NCBI GenBank assembly: GCA_963666535.1
Contig: OY762913.1
Location: 1-64,000 of the forward strand
From: G963666535 sp963666535
GTDB taxonomy: Bacteria > Bacillota > Clostridia > Oscillospirales > Oscillospiraceae
Direction of reading: 5' to 3'
Length of the DNA stretch: 64,000 nucleotides
Both the position numbers and the translations under genes were made by a program. Shown piece by piece: positions 16,749 to 25,137 of the stretch (the first letter of the stretch is position 1; the number at the start of each line of letters is the position of its first letter). The notes under the pieces are model-generated. The model saw nothing but the letters and a program-made list of their open reading frames with translations. It had not been told where the DNA came from and made no database searches.

Positions 16749-17666
16749 TCACTCTATCATACAGGTAAGTCCAAATCCCTCCACGATTGTCTTAATCTGT
16801 GCCAGTTCTTCGGGAGAAGGGGGCTGCAGATCTTCCAATTCATAAGTGCGGTCGAGCATTCTGTATTTATTGGATCCATATCTGTGATAGGGCAAAATAT
16901 TGATCGCCGCTTTCCCTCCGGTCACGTCCTGCACAATACGGCACAGAGCGGTGATATCCTCGTCAGAATCGTTGTAGCTGGGGATCAGGGGGACGCGAAT
17001 CACAGTTTCCACCCCCATGTCCGCGGCAATGCCCAAATTGCGGAGAATGCTCTCATTCCCCACGGCAGTCATGCGCTTGTGCGCCTCGCTGTCCGGATGT
17101 TTCAGGTCGAAGTAGACCAAGTCGCTGTATTCCAGGATCTTCCGCATGGCCTCCGCGGAACCATAGCCGCTGGTATCCGCGTTGGTGTGAATGCCGTTTT
17201 CCCGGCACATGCGAAACAGTCCTGCCACGAAATCCGGCTGCATCAAAATTTCGCCGCCGGAGCAGGTGCAGCCACCCCCGCCTTGATCGTAATAATCCTT
17301 GTCGCGTTTGACGACTTGAAAGGCCTCTTCCACCGTCATCAGCTTGCCCGAAATGCTCAGGGCTCCGGGCAGGCATTTTTTCACGCACGCGCCGCATACG
17401 GTGCACTTTTCCCGGTCAATATGCACGCCGTCCTCCATTAGGGTAATCGCGCCGTTGGGGCAGGCCTGCACACATTTCCCGCAGGCCTTGCAGGAGGAAT
17501 AGCGATAGCAGACCTCCCGCTCCCCGCTCTGGGACTCGGGGTTCGAGCACCACAGGCAGCGCAGAGGACATCCCTTTAAAAACACGGTCGTCCGGACGCC
17601 GGGTCCGTCGGCAATGCTGTATCGCTGGATGTTGAACACCATCCCCTGGGTATTTGTATAATCCAT
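16749..17666 (-). CDS. Glycyl radical enzyme activating enzyme (radical SAM)
   Basis: Uses SAM and a 4Fe-4S cluster to place the glycyl radical on the GRE encoded just upstream. 305 residues. The radical-SAM cysteines are in KGCPLRCLWCSNPES near residue 30, followed by two ferredoxin-type clusters (CKACGKCVQACP and CTVCGACVKKCLP), the insert typical of activases for non-PFL GREs, and GGGCTCSGGEILMQ for SAM binding. Start is the ATG at 17666, preceded by gaagggag. Separated from the GRE by a strong hairpin, which probably lowers activase expression relative to the enzyme. Confidence 0.94.
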   Translation of the reverse strand: MDYTNTQGMVFNIQRYSIADGPGVRTTVFLKGCPLRCLWCSNPESQSGEREVCYRYSSCKACGKCVQACPNGAITLMEDGVHIDREKCTVCGACVKKCLPGALSISGKLMTVEEAFQVVKRDKDYYDQGGGGCTCSGGEILMQPDFVAGLFRMCRENGIHTNADTSGYGSAEAMRKILEYSDLVYFDLKHPDSEAHKRMTAVGNESILRNLGIAADMGVETVIRVPLIPSYNDSDEDITALCRIVQDVTGGKAAINILPYHRYGSNKYRMLDRTYELEDLQPPSPEELAQIKTIVEGFGLTCMIE

Positions 17667-17679
17667 AAGCTCTCCCTTC

Positions 17680-17716
17680 AAACGGAGGGTTGCCGGTATT
17701 CGGCAACCCTCCGTTT
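17680..17716 (-). promoter_or_regulatory. 16-bp hairpin between GRE and activase genes
   Basis: Arms 17680-17695 and 17701-17716 are perfectly complementary with a 5-base loop. It lies directly before the activase ribosome site and lacks a T-run, so it looks like a partial terminator or RNA-stabilising structure that sets the ratio of the two proteins. Confidence 0.65.
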
Positions 17717-17749
17717 CTCAATCCGTTTTATCGTCTGCTGCTGTGTAAA

Positions 17750-20266
17750 TCACAGTACCTCATGCATGGTGCGGTGCACGATCTCCGCTTGAAGCTCCGG
17801 CGGCAGGTCGATGAAGTACGCACTGTATCCTCCCACGCGAACCAGCAAATTTTTATGGTTTTCCGGGTGCAGCAGCGCGTCTTGCAGCTCCTCGGCGCTG
17901 TGGATGTTGAACTGGATGTGCCAGCCCTCCCGCTTGACAAAGGTCTTGACCAGCGTGCCCAGCTTATCCAGCTTATCCGTTGTGTTAAGCAGCGACTTGG
18001 AGAACTTCATGTTCATGGCATACCCGCAGTATTCCTTGGCGTAGGGCTTGTTGGTGGCGGAATTGATCGTGCAGGTGGGGCCGCTGACATCCATGCCGGG
18101 CATGGCGGAGCAGGCCGCGTCGCAAATCGGCTGACCCTTGCTGCGCCCATTGGGCAGGGCGCCGATCGCGGAGCCAAGCCCGATGTGACCGGCGGCGGCC
18201 CCGATAAACAGCATGGGCTTTTTGCCGGTAATGGGGTCGATCATGTTCTGCATAATCTCCACCACTTTGGTGCTGACTTCGTCATAGACTTCATCGGCAT
18301 AGTCGTCGTCATTGCCATACTTCGGGCAATTCATGCAGGCCTGATGCAGATCTTCACTGCCCTCCCAGTTATTCTGGCAGGCGTCCAACAGCTCGGTCAT
18401 GGTAACCTTCTCCTCGTCAAACACCAGCTTTTTGATGGCGGTGAGACTGTCGGAAATATCCACCACGCCGCGGCTTCCGAACCAGGAGGTCCAGCCCTCC
18501 GGGTAACGGGCTCCGCCCTCCTTGGGTGCAAGGCCATTGGGGATGCAGTCCTCGTACTGCATGGCAACGCGCAGTCCGCTCATGGGACCGTCGGCGACCT
18601 CGGTGGCAAGCCCAAGGGTCTTGACGCGCATGAGGATGGGGGAGAAGTAGGCCAGCTGTTGATAATACGCCTCTTTCACCTGCTCAAAGCTTGTAAAGGT
18701 GCGGGCATCGCCGGTATGGGGACCCAGCTGCTTCTGGGTTCTGGGGTCAAAGCCATCATTCAGCGCCAGTTCGAACACCTTGGGCTGGTTCATATTGTGT
18801 CCACCACCCAAATGCTCCATGCAGCTCAGGTGGTAGCCCAGGCAGCCGCTGGCGTTCCAGTCGCAGGCGTCCTTGAGCGGCACACCCCGGTCCAGGTATC
18901 TCTGCGTCCCCTCAGCGTCGTTTAAAAACGCGGGGTTGCCGCCGCCGAAGCGCACGTTGCAGTCCAGTGCGTGGCGAAGGAATGCATCGTCCATCTTGTC
19001 GCTGACGCGGATGTACACAGCAGGCTCGGACAGCTTAACTTGCGCCATCGCCTCCAGCACCAGCCAGGACAGTTCATTGGTCAGCTCATTGCCGTATTCA
19101 TCCACGCCGCACAGGGTGATGTTGGGCAGCAGGGAGCCGGGGGCGGCCCGCTGCTCCCGGGGAATCGTAACCAGATTCTCGCACTCGCGGATTTTCAGCC
19201 ACAAAGCGCCAAACAGCTCTGCCGCGTCCTGGGGCGTGACCTTGCCGGATTCCCGATCCCGCTCATAGTAGGGATACAGCAGCTGATCCAGGCGGCCAAT
19301 GGGTACCTCCGGCCGGTCGGAACTCTCCTTCCAGCACACCAGATGGTACAGGCGTACACACTGGACCGCCTCGAAGAAATCGCGGGGCGGCTCGCCGGGG
19401 CAGCGGTCACAGGCCTCGGCGATGCGCAAAAGCTCGGCTTTGCGCTGGGGCCGGGTCTCCTGTTCGGCCATTTCCCTGGCCAAAACCGCGTGGCGGTGGG
19501 CGTAACGGATAAACGCCTCGCAGCAAATGATGCAGGCTTCCAGCAGCCAGTATTTACGCAAAAACTGGGCGGAGCCGTGGCTGTGCTGGTTGTCGCCCTC
19601 GCGCATCATGCGCTCGCGCTCCTGCTTGCACAGAGTAATCACATAGTTCAGGCCGTGATCCACGCACTTGGCGCTGACTTGAGCCACGCCGCCGCCGTAG
19701 GCGCTGTAGTTCTGGAACAGACCGCGGTCCATTTTGTAGCGGACGCCACGCCCCTCGAACACCATGCCCCGGTCGAAGAGCAGATCAAAGACCTGCTCGC
19801 CCATGTCCATTTCATAGGCGGTATTCACCGTGCTGACCTTGGGCATATGCTCAATCCAGTACTCGGCGTCTTCCTTCAATGCCTTTAGGTCATTCGGGTC
19901 AATGTTGGTCGATTCTGTATCACTGGTCTTGCGGGCAAATCGGCCACTGTTGCACATATTCAGGATCTCCGTGGGCTTCATGGCGCACAGGGTGCCGTTG
20001 CCGCGAATAAACTTGGTCAGCGAGCCGACAATCAGCTCGCCATCGCGGATCAGCAGCGGGCAGTTGTCCAGCCGGGCCGCCAAAGCCTTCGCCCAGCGGA
20101 TATCCACGGGCTGCCCCTCTGTTTCCTTCCACGATTCGGTAAATAGAAGCGAGTCATCCACATAGACTTGGGGAACCGATGCCTCCCACTCCGCTTTCAG
20201 GGCCTGGAGGCGGGGTGTCAGCACGGTTACATTCCGAATCTCTTCCGGATTTACTTTACGAGCCAA
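17750..20266 (-). CDS. Glycyl radical enzyme, PFL-like family, unassigned substrate
   Basis: 838 residues from the TTG at 20266, which follows aaaggtgg by 9 bases; a TTG nine codons earlier is the alternative. Both family hallmarks are present: RVGGYSAYF at the C-terminus with the glycyl radical site at Gly813, and the thiyl cysteine Cys475 in DWNASGCLGYHLS. Most eliminases and decarboxylases of the family read GCVE here, with the Glu two residues after Cys as catalytic base; this protein has Gly477. A nearby CME (482-484) is offset by seven residues and fits the downstream KVFELALNDG alignment less well. No small accessory subunits of the Hpd or Bss kind are encoded alongside. The operon adds an aldehyde and an alcohol dehydrogenase and a TRAP importer, so the product is probably turned into an aldehyde. 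Not assigned further. Confidence 0.9.
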   Translation of the reverse strand: MARKVNPEEIRNVTVLTPRLQALKAEWEASVPQVYVDDSLLFTESWKETEGQPVDIRWAKALAARLDNCPLLIRDGELIVGSLTKFIRGNGTLCAMKPTEILNMCNSGRFARKTSDTESTNIDPNDLKALKEDAEYWIEHMPKVSTVNTAYEMDMGEQVFDLLFDRGMVFEGRGVRYKMDRGLFQNYSAYGGGVAQVSAKCVDHGLNYVITLCKQERERMMREGDNQHSHGSAQFLRKYWLLEACIICCEAFIRYAHRHAVLAREMAEQETRPQRKAELLRIAEACDRCPGEPPRDFFEAVQCVRLYHLVCWKESSDRPEVPIGRLDQLLYPYYERDRESGKVTPQDAAELFGALWLKIRECENLVTIPREQRAAPGSLLPNITLCGVDEYGNELTNELSWLVLEAMAQVKLSEPAVYIRVSDKMDDAFLRHALDCNVRFGGGNPAFLNDAEGTQRYLDRGVPLKDACDWNASGCLGYHLSCMEHLGGGHNMNQPKVFELALNDGFDPRTQKQLGPHTGDARTFTSFEQVKEAYYQQLAYFSPILMRVKTLGLATEVADGPMSGLRVAMQYEDCIPNGLAPKEGGARYPEGWTSWFGSRGVVDISDSLTAIKKLVFDEEKVTMTELLDACQNNWEGSEDLHQACMNCPKYGNDDDYADEVYDEVSTKVVEIMQNMIDPITGKKPMLFIGAAAGHIGLGSAIGALPNGRSKGQPICDAACSAMPGMDVSGPTCTINSATNKPYAKEYCGYAMNMKFSKSLLNTTDKLDKLGTLVKTFVKREGWHIQFNIHSAEELQDALLHPENHKNLLVRVGGYSAYFIDLPPELQAEIVHRTMHEVL

Positions 20267-20308
20267 AATAATAATCCACCTTTCTGTTTTCAATATGTAT
20301 GATTGAAT

Positions 20309-21496
20309 TTAGTTTTCGTCATAGGCGCGGGAAACAATTTCCGCCACCAGCGCTTCCGTTACCGGCACAGGGGAAGTTCCCGTTCCGCCGAACAGCTTGA
20401 TCAACCCGCTGACCTGCCGCATCACGCCCTCGGGCACCACGGCCAGAATCTCCTCTTTTTCCAGCCCCAAGGACTTGAGGTTGGGCAGGTTGATCTTTTT
20501 CATCAGTTCCTGGGTTACCTTGCACGCTGCGGCGCCGATCTCCTCGGGCGTGGCATCGTCCGCAAATTCGCATCCGAAGCACTCGGCGTAATACTTCACC
20601 CGATCCGGAACGGCGGGAGCCACCACCTGCAGTACTTGGGGCAGGCAGGACGCACAGGCATTTCCGTGGGCGATATGGAACTTACCACCCAAAGCTTTGC
20701 CAATGTCGTGGGCCAGGTGGCACAGTGCGCCGGACATGGAGATCCCACCCAGCGTGGATGCCAGCATCATACCCTCCCGGGCTTTTAAGTTCGAACCATC
20801 CTCCACGGCAGCCGCCAGATTTTCCGCCACCAGACGGATGGCCTCTCTGCCGGTGAGTGCGCTAAAGCTGTTTGTGCGGGCAGAGGTGAAGGATTCCACC
20901 GCGTGGCAAAGGGCATCCATCCCCGTGGCCGCTGTCACGGAAGCAGGCAGACCCATGGTCAGAACAGGGTCCGCAATTCCCAGGGTAACCTGGCAGCCAA
21001 TTCCGGCAATGTTGGTTTTAATCCCGGCCTTTGTGTCGGTAATCACACCGCCGGGGGTACACTCACTGCCCGTTCCCGCTGTGGTGGGGATCACGACCAG
21101 GGGTACGCTGGCCCGGGTGACCACTCCCTCGCGTCCAAAATACTGGTTGATGGGGGGCGGGTTGGTCTGCAATAGCTTCGCGCCCTTGGCCGTATCCAAG
21201 GAGCTGCCGCCGCCGATACCCACCACGCCGTCCACATGCTCCTTCAGGCCCAGCTGCCCTGCCTCATCCACCGACCAGTCGGGGGGATCGGCCTGTACGC
21301 CCTCATAGCAGACCGTCTGCACGCCGGCGTCATTAATCTGCTTTACGACCTTGTCGGCCACACCGCAGTTTTTGATGCCCATGTCATAGACCACCAGCAC
21401 CTTCGTGCAGCCCAACTCCTTCAGCTTCTCTCCCACCAGCGCAGAGGCTCCTGTTCCGAACAGGACAGGATTGGGACTGGAAAAAATACTCTCCAC
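20309..21496 (-). CDS. Iron-containing alcohol dehydrogenase
   Basis: NAD(P)-dependent oxidoreductase of the group III (Fe-ADH) family, about 395 residues. GIGGGSSLDTAKG binds the cofactor; metal ligands fall in MDALCHAVES and ALCHLAHDIGKALGGKFHIAHG. Start is taken as the GTG at 21496, because aaagg lies 9 bases upstream, whereas the ATG at 21505 directly abuts that site. Lies 42 bases before the GRE and 27 after the aldehyde dehydrogenase, in one operon. It probably interconverts an aldehyde/alcohol arising in the GRE pathway or disposes of reductant. Confidence 0.9.
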   Translation of the reverse strand: MESIFSSPNPVLFGTGASALVGEKLKELGCTKVLVVYDMGIKNCGVADKVVKQINDAGVQTVCYEGVQADPPDWSVDEAGQLGLKEHVDGVVGIGGGSSLDTAKGAKLLQTNPPPINQYFGREGVVTRASVPLVVIPTTAGTGSECTPGGVITDTKAGIKTNIAGIGCQVTLGIADPVLTMGLPASVTAATGMDALCHAVESFTSARTNSFSALTGREAIRLVAENLAAAVEDGSNLKAREGMMLASTLGGISMSGALCHLAHDIGKALGGKFHIAHGNACASCLPQVLQVVAPAVPDRVKYYAECFGCEFADDATPEEIGAAACKVTQELMKKINLPNLKSLGLEKEEILAVVPEGVMRQVSGLIKLFGGTGTSPVPVTEALVAEIVSRAYDEN

Positions 21497-21523
21497 AAAA
21501 ATCATCCTTTCAGTATGTCATTT

Positions 21524-22972
21524 CTATTTTTTGTACTTGACGCAAACCAGCTTTTGATCCGTGAATTCCAAAAGGCCCAGGATGCCGCCCTCTTTGCCGA
21601 GGCCGCTTTCCTTGACGCTGGTGCCCCAGGGTTGGTTCTCCTGCAGCATCTGGCAGTTGACAAACACGGCTCCCACATGCAGGTCGTCAACAAGTGTCAT
21701 CCCCTTGGCTACGTCGCCCGTCCAGACGTGGGCGCACAGTCCATAGGGAGAGTCGTTGGCCAAAAAGCGAATGTCGTCCTGCTCCGTGTATTTGATAACC
21801 ACGGCCACAGGGCCGAAGATCTCTTCCCGGGCAGGCGTCATCTCGTGGCGGGCCTCGGAAAGGATGGTAGGCATCACAAAGAAACCCTTTTCATGCTCCG
21901 GCTGCTTTTCCTTCTGGTAATAGAGCTTGGCGCCCTCGTCCAGACCCTTCTGAATATAGCCCTCTACCTTTGCCTGATGCTCGGCGCTGACCATGGGGCC
22001 CATGGTTGTTTCCCTGTCCATGGGATTGCCCACCACCTGGGACTGCGCTACCTGGGCCAGCCGTTTTAAAAATTCGTCATAGATTTTCTCATGGACGTAA
22101 TACCGGCCCAGTCCGGAGCAGTGCTGTCCGCAGTTATTGAACTGGCGATGCCCCAAAACCTTCATCGCCTCGTCCAGATCCGCGTCCTCCATCACGATCA
22201 CGGGATTGTTGCCGCCCAGCTCCATCACACACTTTTTCACGGTGCCGCTGGCGGCTGCCAGGATCTGTTTTCCGGTCTCACTGCTGCCGGTAAATCCAAT
22301 CATATCCACCATGGGGTGTGTGGCGATGGCGTTGCCCACCAGCCCGCCCGGGCCGGTCACTACATTTACGGCGCCCGCCGGCAGTCCCTCCACCTTGGAT
22401 ATGATCTCAGCAAATTTCAGCCCGATCATGGAGTTGATGGTGGGCGGCTTCAGCACGCAGGTGTTGCCCATGGCCAGTGCCGGTGCAAGCTTCACCGCGA
22501 TCATGATGGTGGGCAAGTTCCAGGGAACGATCAGTCCCACCACGCCCATTGGCTCCCGCTGCAGATAGGAGATGGTAGTGGAACCGGGCACTGGAATCTG
22601 CTCGCCCAGAACGGTCTTGGCCAGCCACGCCGTGTTCTCAAATTTCGCGGCGGCGCCCATCGTAACGCCCATCGCCTCGTGAAAGGGCGTGCCGTGCTCC
22701 AAGGCCTCCAGCCGCGCAAGTTCTTCCGCGTTGGCCCGGATGGCCTCTGCCATCCTGCACAGGATGGCAGAGCGCTCATCCTGCGACTTGTGGAACCAGA
22801 TGTGGAACGCCCGCTCCGCCGCCCGCACAGCTTTATCCACATCGGACGGTCCAGCGCTGGGCACCAATCCCAGGTTCTGGCGGTCGATGGGACTGATGGC
22901 CGTAAAGGTCTTCCCTGAATCAGCATCCACCCATTCCCCGCCAATGTACATTTTTAACTGCTCCATAATCAT
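21524..22972 (-). CDS. NAD(P)-dependent aldehyde dehydrogenase
   Basis: 482 residues, normal for the ALDH superfamily. Cofactor-binding VPWNLPTIM and FTGSSETGKQI, general base Glu in MELGGNNPV, and the catalytic cysteine in FNNCGQHCSG are all visible; EIFGPVAVV follows. GGAGG stands before the double start MIM. First gene of the minus-strand catabolic operon, diverging from dctP. Resembles non-acylating aldehyde dehydrogenases, so it would yield a free acid; substrate unknown. Confidence 0.92.
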   Translation of the reverse strand: MIMEQLKMYIGGEWVDADSGKTFTAISPIDRQNLGLVPSAGPSDVDKAVRAAERAFHIWFHKSQDERSAILCRMAEAIRANAEELARLEALEHGTPFHEAMGVTMGAAAKFENTAWLAKTVLGEQIPVPGSTTISYLQREPMGVVGLIVPWNLPTIMIAVKLAPALAMGNTCVLKPPTINSMIGLKFAEIISKVEGLPAGAVNVVTGPGGLVGNAIATHPMVDMIGFTGSSETGKQILAAASGTVKKCVMELGGNNPVIVMEDADLDEAMKVLGHRQFNNCGQHCSGLGRYYVHEKIYDEFLKRLAQVAQSQVVGNPMDRETTMGPMVSAEHQAKVEGYIQKGLDEGAKLYYQKEKQPEHEKGFFVMPTILSEARHEMTPAREEIFGPVAVVIKYTEQDDIRFLANDSPYGLCAHVWTGDVAKGMTLVDDLHVGAVFVNCQMLQENQPWGTSVKESGLGKEGGILGLLEFTDQKLVCVKYKK

Positions 22973-23376
22973 GCAGCCTCCTTCCTACTGCGGCTATCAC
23001 CACGCTCCAAAGAGACGTGTACCTCTATGCCATTACTCTAAAGCATTGCCGGGGAAATATCTTCATAATAAGCCATGAAATCAGCCCTTTAGTTTTTGTA
23101 CTTTCCCCCAAACAGCGCAGGTATTTCAAACGTGGAATTCCTGTGTAACCTTGTGCTCTCAAACTATATGCGTCTTTTTTATCGCCCATTCACACCTCTC
23201 CTTGCCGTCTGTCGAAAAGAAAGGCCCTGATGAGTCATATTATGTTCCTTTTCCAGATAAGAATAGAAACTGACCAGCAGAGAACCCGGCCGCACGTCAT
23301 GGAAGCAAACGGGGCTCTGGGCCACAGGCAAAGACCGGAGTTGAAACCTTTTAATTATTTAAGGAGATGAAACAGA
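22973..23376. other. Divergent control region, GRE operon / TRAP transporter
   Basis: 404 bases with no gene. It must hold the promoters of both the aldehyde dehydrogenase operon (minus) and dctPQM (plus). I found no consensus sigma-A pair, no sigma-54 GG/GC element and no convincing operator palindrome by eye. The plus-strand end holds aaggag 7 bases before dctP. Confidence 0.5.
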
Positions 23377-24465
23377 ATGAAGAAATCCTTTCCAAAACAG
23401 GCGGCCCTGATTTTATCCGCGGCCATGCTTCTTGCCCTGTGCACCGCGTGCGGCGGCAGCGGAGGCGGAACCCCCGGCGCGGCAGAAAGTCCCGCCAGCA
23501 CCACCCCTGCGGCCACGGAATCGTCCACCGCGACGTATACCTTTACATACGCCACCGTCGATGCGCAGGGAAGCTCCCATGATCAAATGGTAGAACAAAA
23601 ACTCAAAAGTCTTTTGGAAGAGAAGTCCGACGGCCGTATGACCCTGGATATCTATTACAGCGCCTCGCTCACCGGCATCAGTTCCACGCTGGACGGTGTG
23701 CTGAGCGGCACCGTTGACATGGGCTACGACGCGTGTACCAGCTACGCCGGCAAGTATCCCTATGCGGAGTTGTTTAACACGCCGGGCGTCAATTTGGGCG
23801 ACCGGGCCCATGCTACCTCGGTGCTGCTGGACTACTACAAGCAGTTCCCCGATGCCGAGCTGGAAAATGTCAAGATCGTCGCTCGTTTCTGCGGCAACAC
23901 CTTCGGCATCTTCGCCCAGTCGCCCATCTATGCACCGTCGGACATGAAGGGGCTGTCCTTCCGTTCCACCGGCGACAAGGTCGCATTCGCGGAAGCCTGC
24001 GGCGCCACGGCGATTTCCCTGCCCTCCAGCGAAGTGTATGAAGCGTTGCGTCTGTCGGTTATCAACGGTTCCTTCGCTTCCGGCACCTCGCTGGTTACCT
24101 TCAATTACGGAGAAGTGACCAAAAGCTTTACCCCGCTGAATATCATGAACGGTGACAGTATTATTGTCATGAATAAGGCGCTGTATGATTCTATGTCCGC
24201 TTCGGATCAGGCCATCATGGACGAGATTTTCACCGAAATGCAGCAGGTTATGATCGATTATGTAAACTACGCGGAGGAGGAATATAAGTCCGAAACTGCG
24301 CAAGCCTTTCCCGAATTCCAGTTTGTGGAGCTGAGTCCGGAGCAGCTGCAGGCGTTTGTGGATATCGGCACCCCCCTGTTGAAGACCAAGGCTGCCGAAT
24401 TGGACGGACTGGGTCTGAAAGGCACCGAAGCCATGAATTGGCTGATGAAGCAGAACGTGCAATGA
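23377..24465 (+). CDS. dctP: TRAP transporter solute-binding lipoprotein DctP
   Basis: 362 residues. Signal peptide of about 24 residues ending CTA-Cys25, followed by a Gly/Ser/Thr-rich tether, then the DctP fold. FGIFAQSPIYAPSDMKGLSFRSTG and SSEVYEALRLSVINGSF are the characteristic ligand-loop regions; the conserved arginine that binds a carboxylate is expected in SFRSTG. Exported and anchored to the outer face of the membrane, handing an organic acid to DctQM. First gene of the plus-strand operon that diverges from the GRE genes, so its ligand is probably the GRE substrate or co-substrate. Confidence 0.93.
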   Translation: MKKSFPKQAALILSAAMLLALCTACGGSGGGTPGAAESPASTTPAATESSTATYTFTYATVDAQGSSHDQMVEQKLKSLLEEKSDGRMTLDIYYSASLTGISSTLDGVLSGTVDMGYDACTSYAGKYPYAELFNTPGVNLGDRAHATSVLLDYYKQFPDAELENVKIVARFCGNTFGIFAQSPIYAPSDMKGLSFRSTGDKVAFAEACGATAISLPSSEVYEALRLSVINGSFASGTSLVTFNYGEVTKSFTPLNIMNGDSIIVMNKALYDSMSASDQAIMDEIFTEMQQVMIDYVNYAEEEYKSETAQAFPEFQFVELSPEQLQAFVDIGTPLLKTKAAELDGLGLKGTEAMNWLMKQNVQ

Positions 24466-24500
24466 TTCCATGCCGATCCTTGGATTGGTAACGTGACTAA

Positions 24501-24536
24501 GCCCGCCCCGCAGAACCGAGGTTCCGTGGGGCGGGC
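24501..24536 (+). promoter_or_regulatory. GC-rich hairpin between dctP and dctQ
   Basis: gcccgcccc (24501-24509) pairs with ggggcgggc (24528-24536). No T-run follows. Such intercistronic stems commonly protect the binding-protein message so that more DctP than DctQM is made (established for binding-protein operons). Confidence 0.6.
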
Positions 24537-24555
24537 AGGACAGGAGGCTGGCTGT

Positions 24556-25086
24556 ATGATACAAAAAGGAATGGATCAATTCACGAAGGCGTTTTCCGCA
24601 ATAGGCGCGGTGCTGCTGGTGCTGATCACCATCATGATCGTGGTCAATATTGTTCTGCGTTCCTTCTTCCATGTGCAGATCAAAGGAAATTTGGAGGTCG
24701 TTCAGTACGGTGTGATGCTATGCGCAGGACTTGCCATGTGCAGGACAACGTTTACCGACCACCAGATTCGTGTCACCATGCTGGTGGATTCTCTTCCCCG
24801 TGTCATCCGCCAAGGTTTGGCGGCGCTGGGCAATCTGATTGGCGCGGGCATGTTTGTCCTGGTTGGCGGCTGCCTCTTCACCTATATTGCCAAGGCGGTC
24901 GCCAATAAACAAATCACCGAGGTACTGCATATCCCCCTTCCGTATGTTTACGCCTTGATGGGCTGCTGCTTCTTTGCCTGCGCGGCGGTGTTTTTCTACC
25001 GCTGCTGCCACAGTGTCATTTCTCTGTTTCAGCAGCCGGAACCAACCTTGAAGGAGGAGAACTGCGTCAAACCGCCAGAGGGCTGA
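24556..25086 (+). CDS. dctQ: TRAP transporter small membrane subunit DctQ
   Basis: 176 residues, four helices. Start ATG at 24556 is preceded by aggagg at 24542-24547. The MCAGLAMCRTTFTDHQIRVTM segment between helices is typical of DctQ (QVAxxxxxHIRV-like). Partner of DctM in the membrane. Tail is short and polar. Confidence 0.88.
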   Translation: MIQKGMDQFTKAFSAIGAVLLVLITIMIVVNIVLRSFFHVQIKGNLEVVQYGVMLCAGLAMCRTTFTDHQIRVTMLVDSLPRVIRQGLAALGNLIGAGMFVLVGGCLFTYIAKAVANKQITEVLHIPLPYVYALMGCCFFACAAVFFYRCCHSVISLFQQPEPTLKEENCVKPPEG

Positions 25087-25137
25087 TTCGAACCATTCCG
25101 GTCCGTACCATCTCATTTGAAAGGAGGAAACATTCCC

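Noticed and set aside
18800..18830. CME in the GRE as a canonical CxE active site
   Set aside because: It lies seven residues after GCLG; distance to the conserved KVFELALNDG segment fits the earlier cysteine, not this one.
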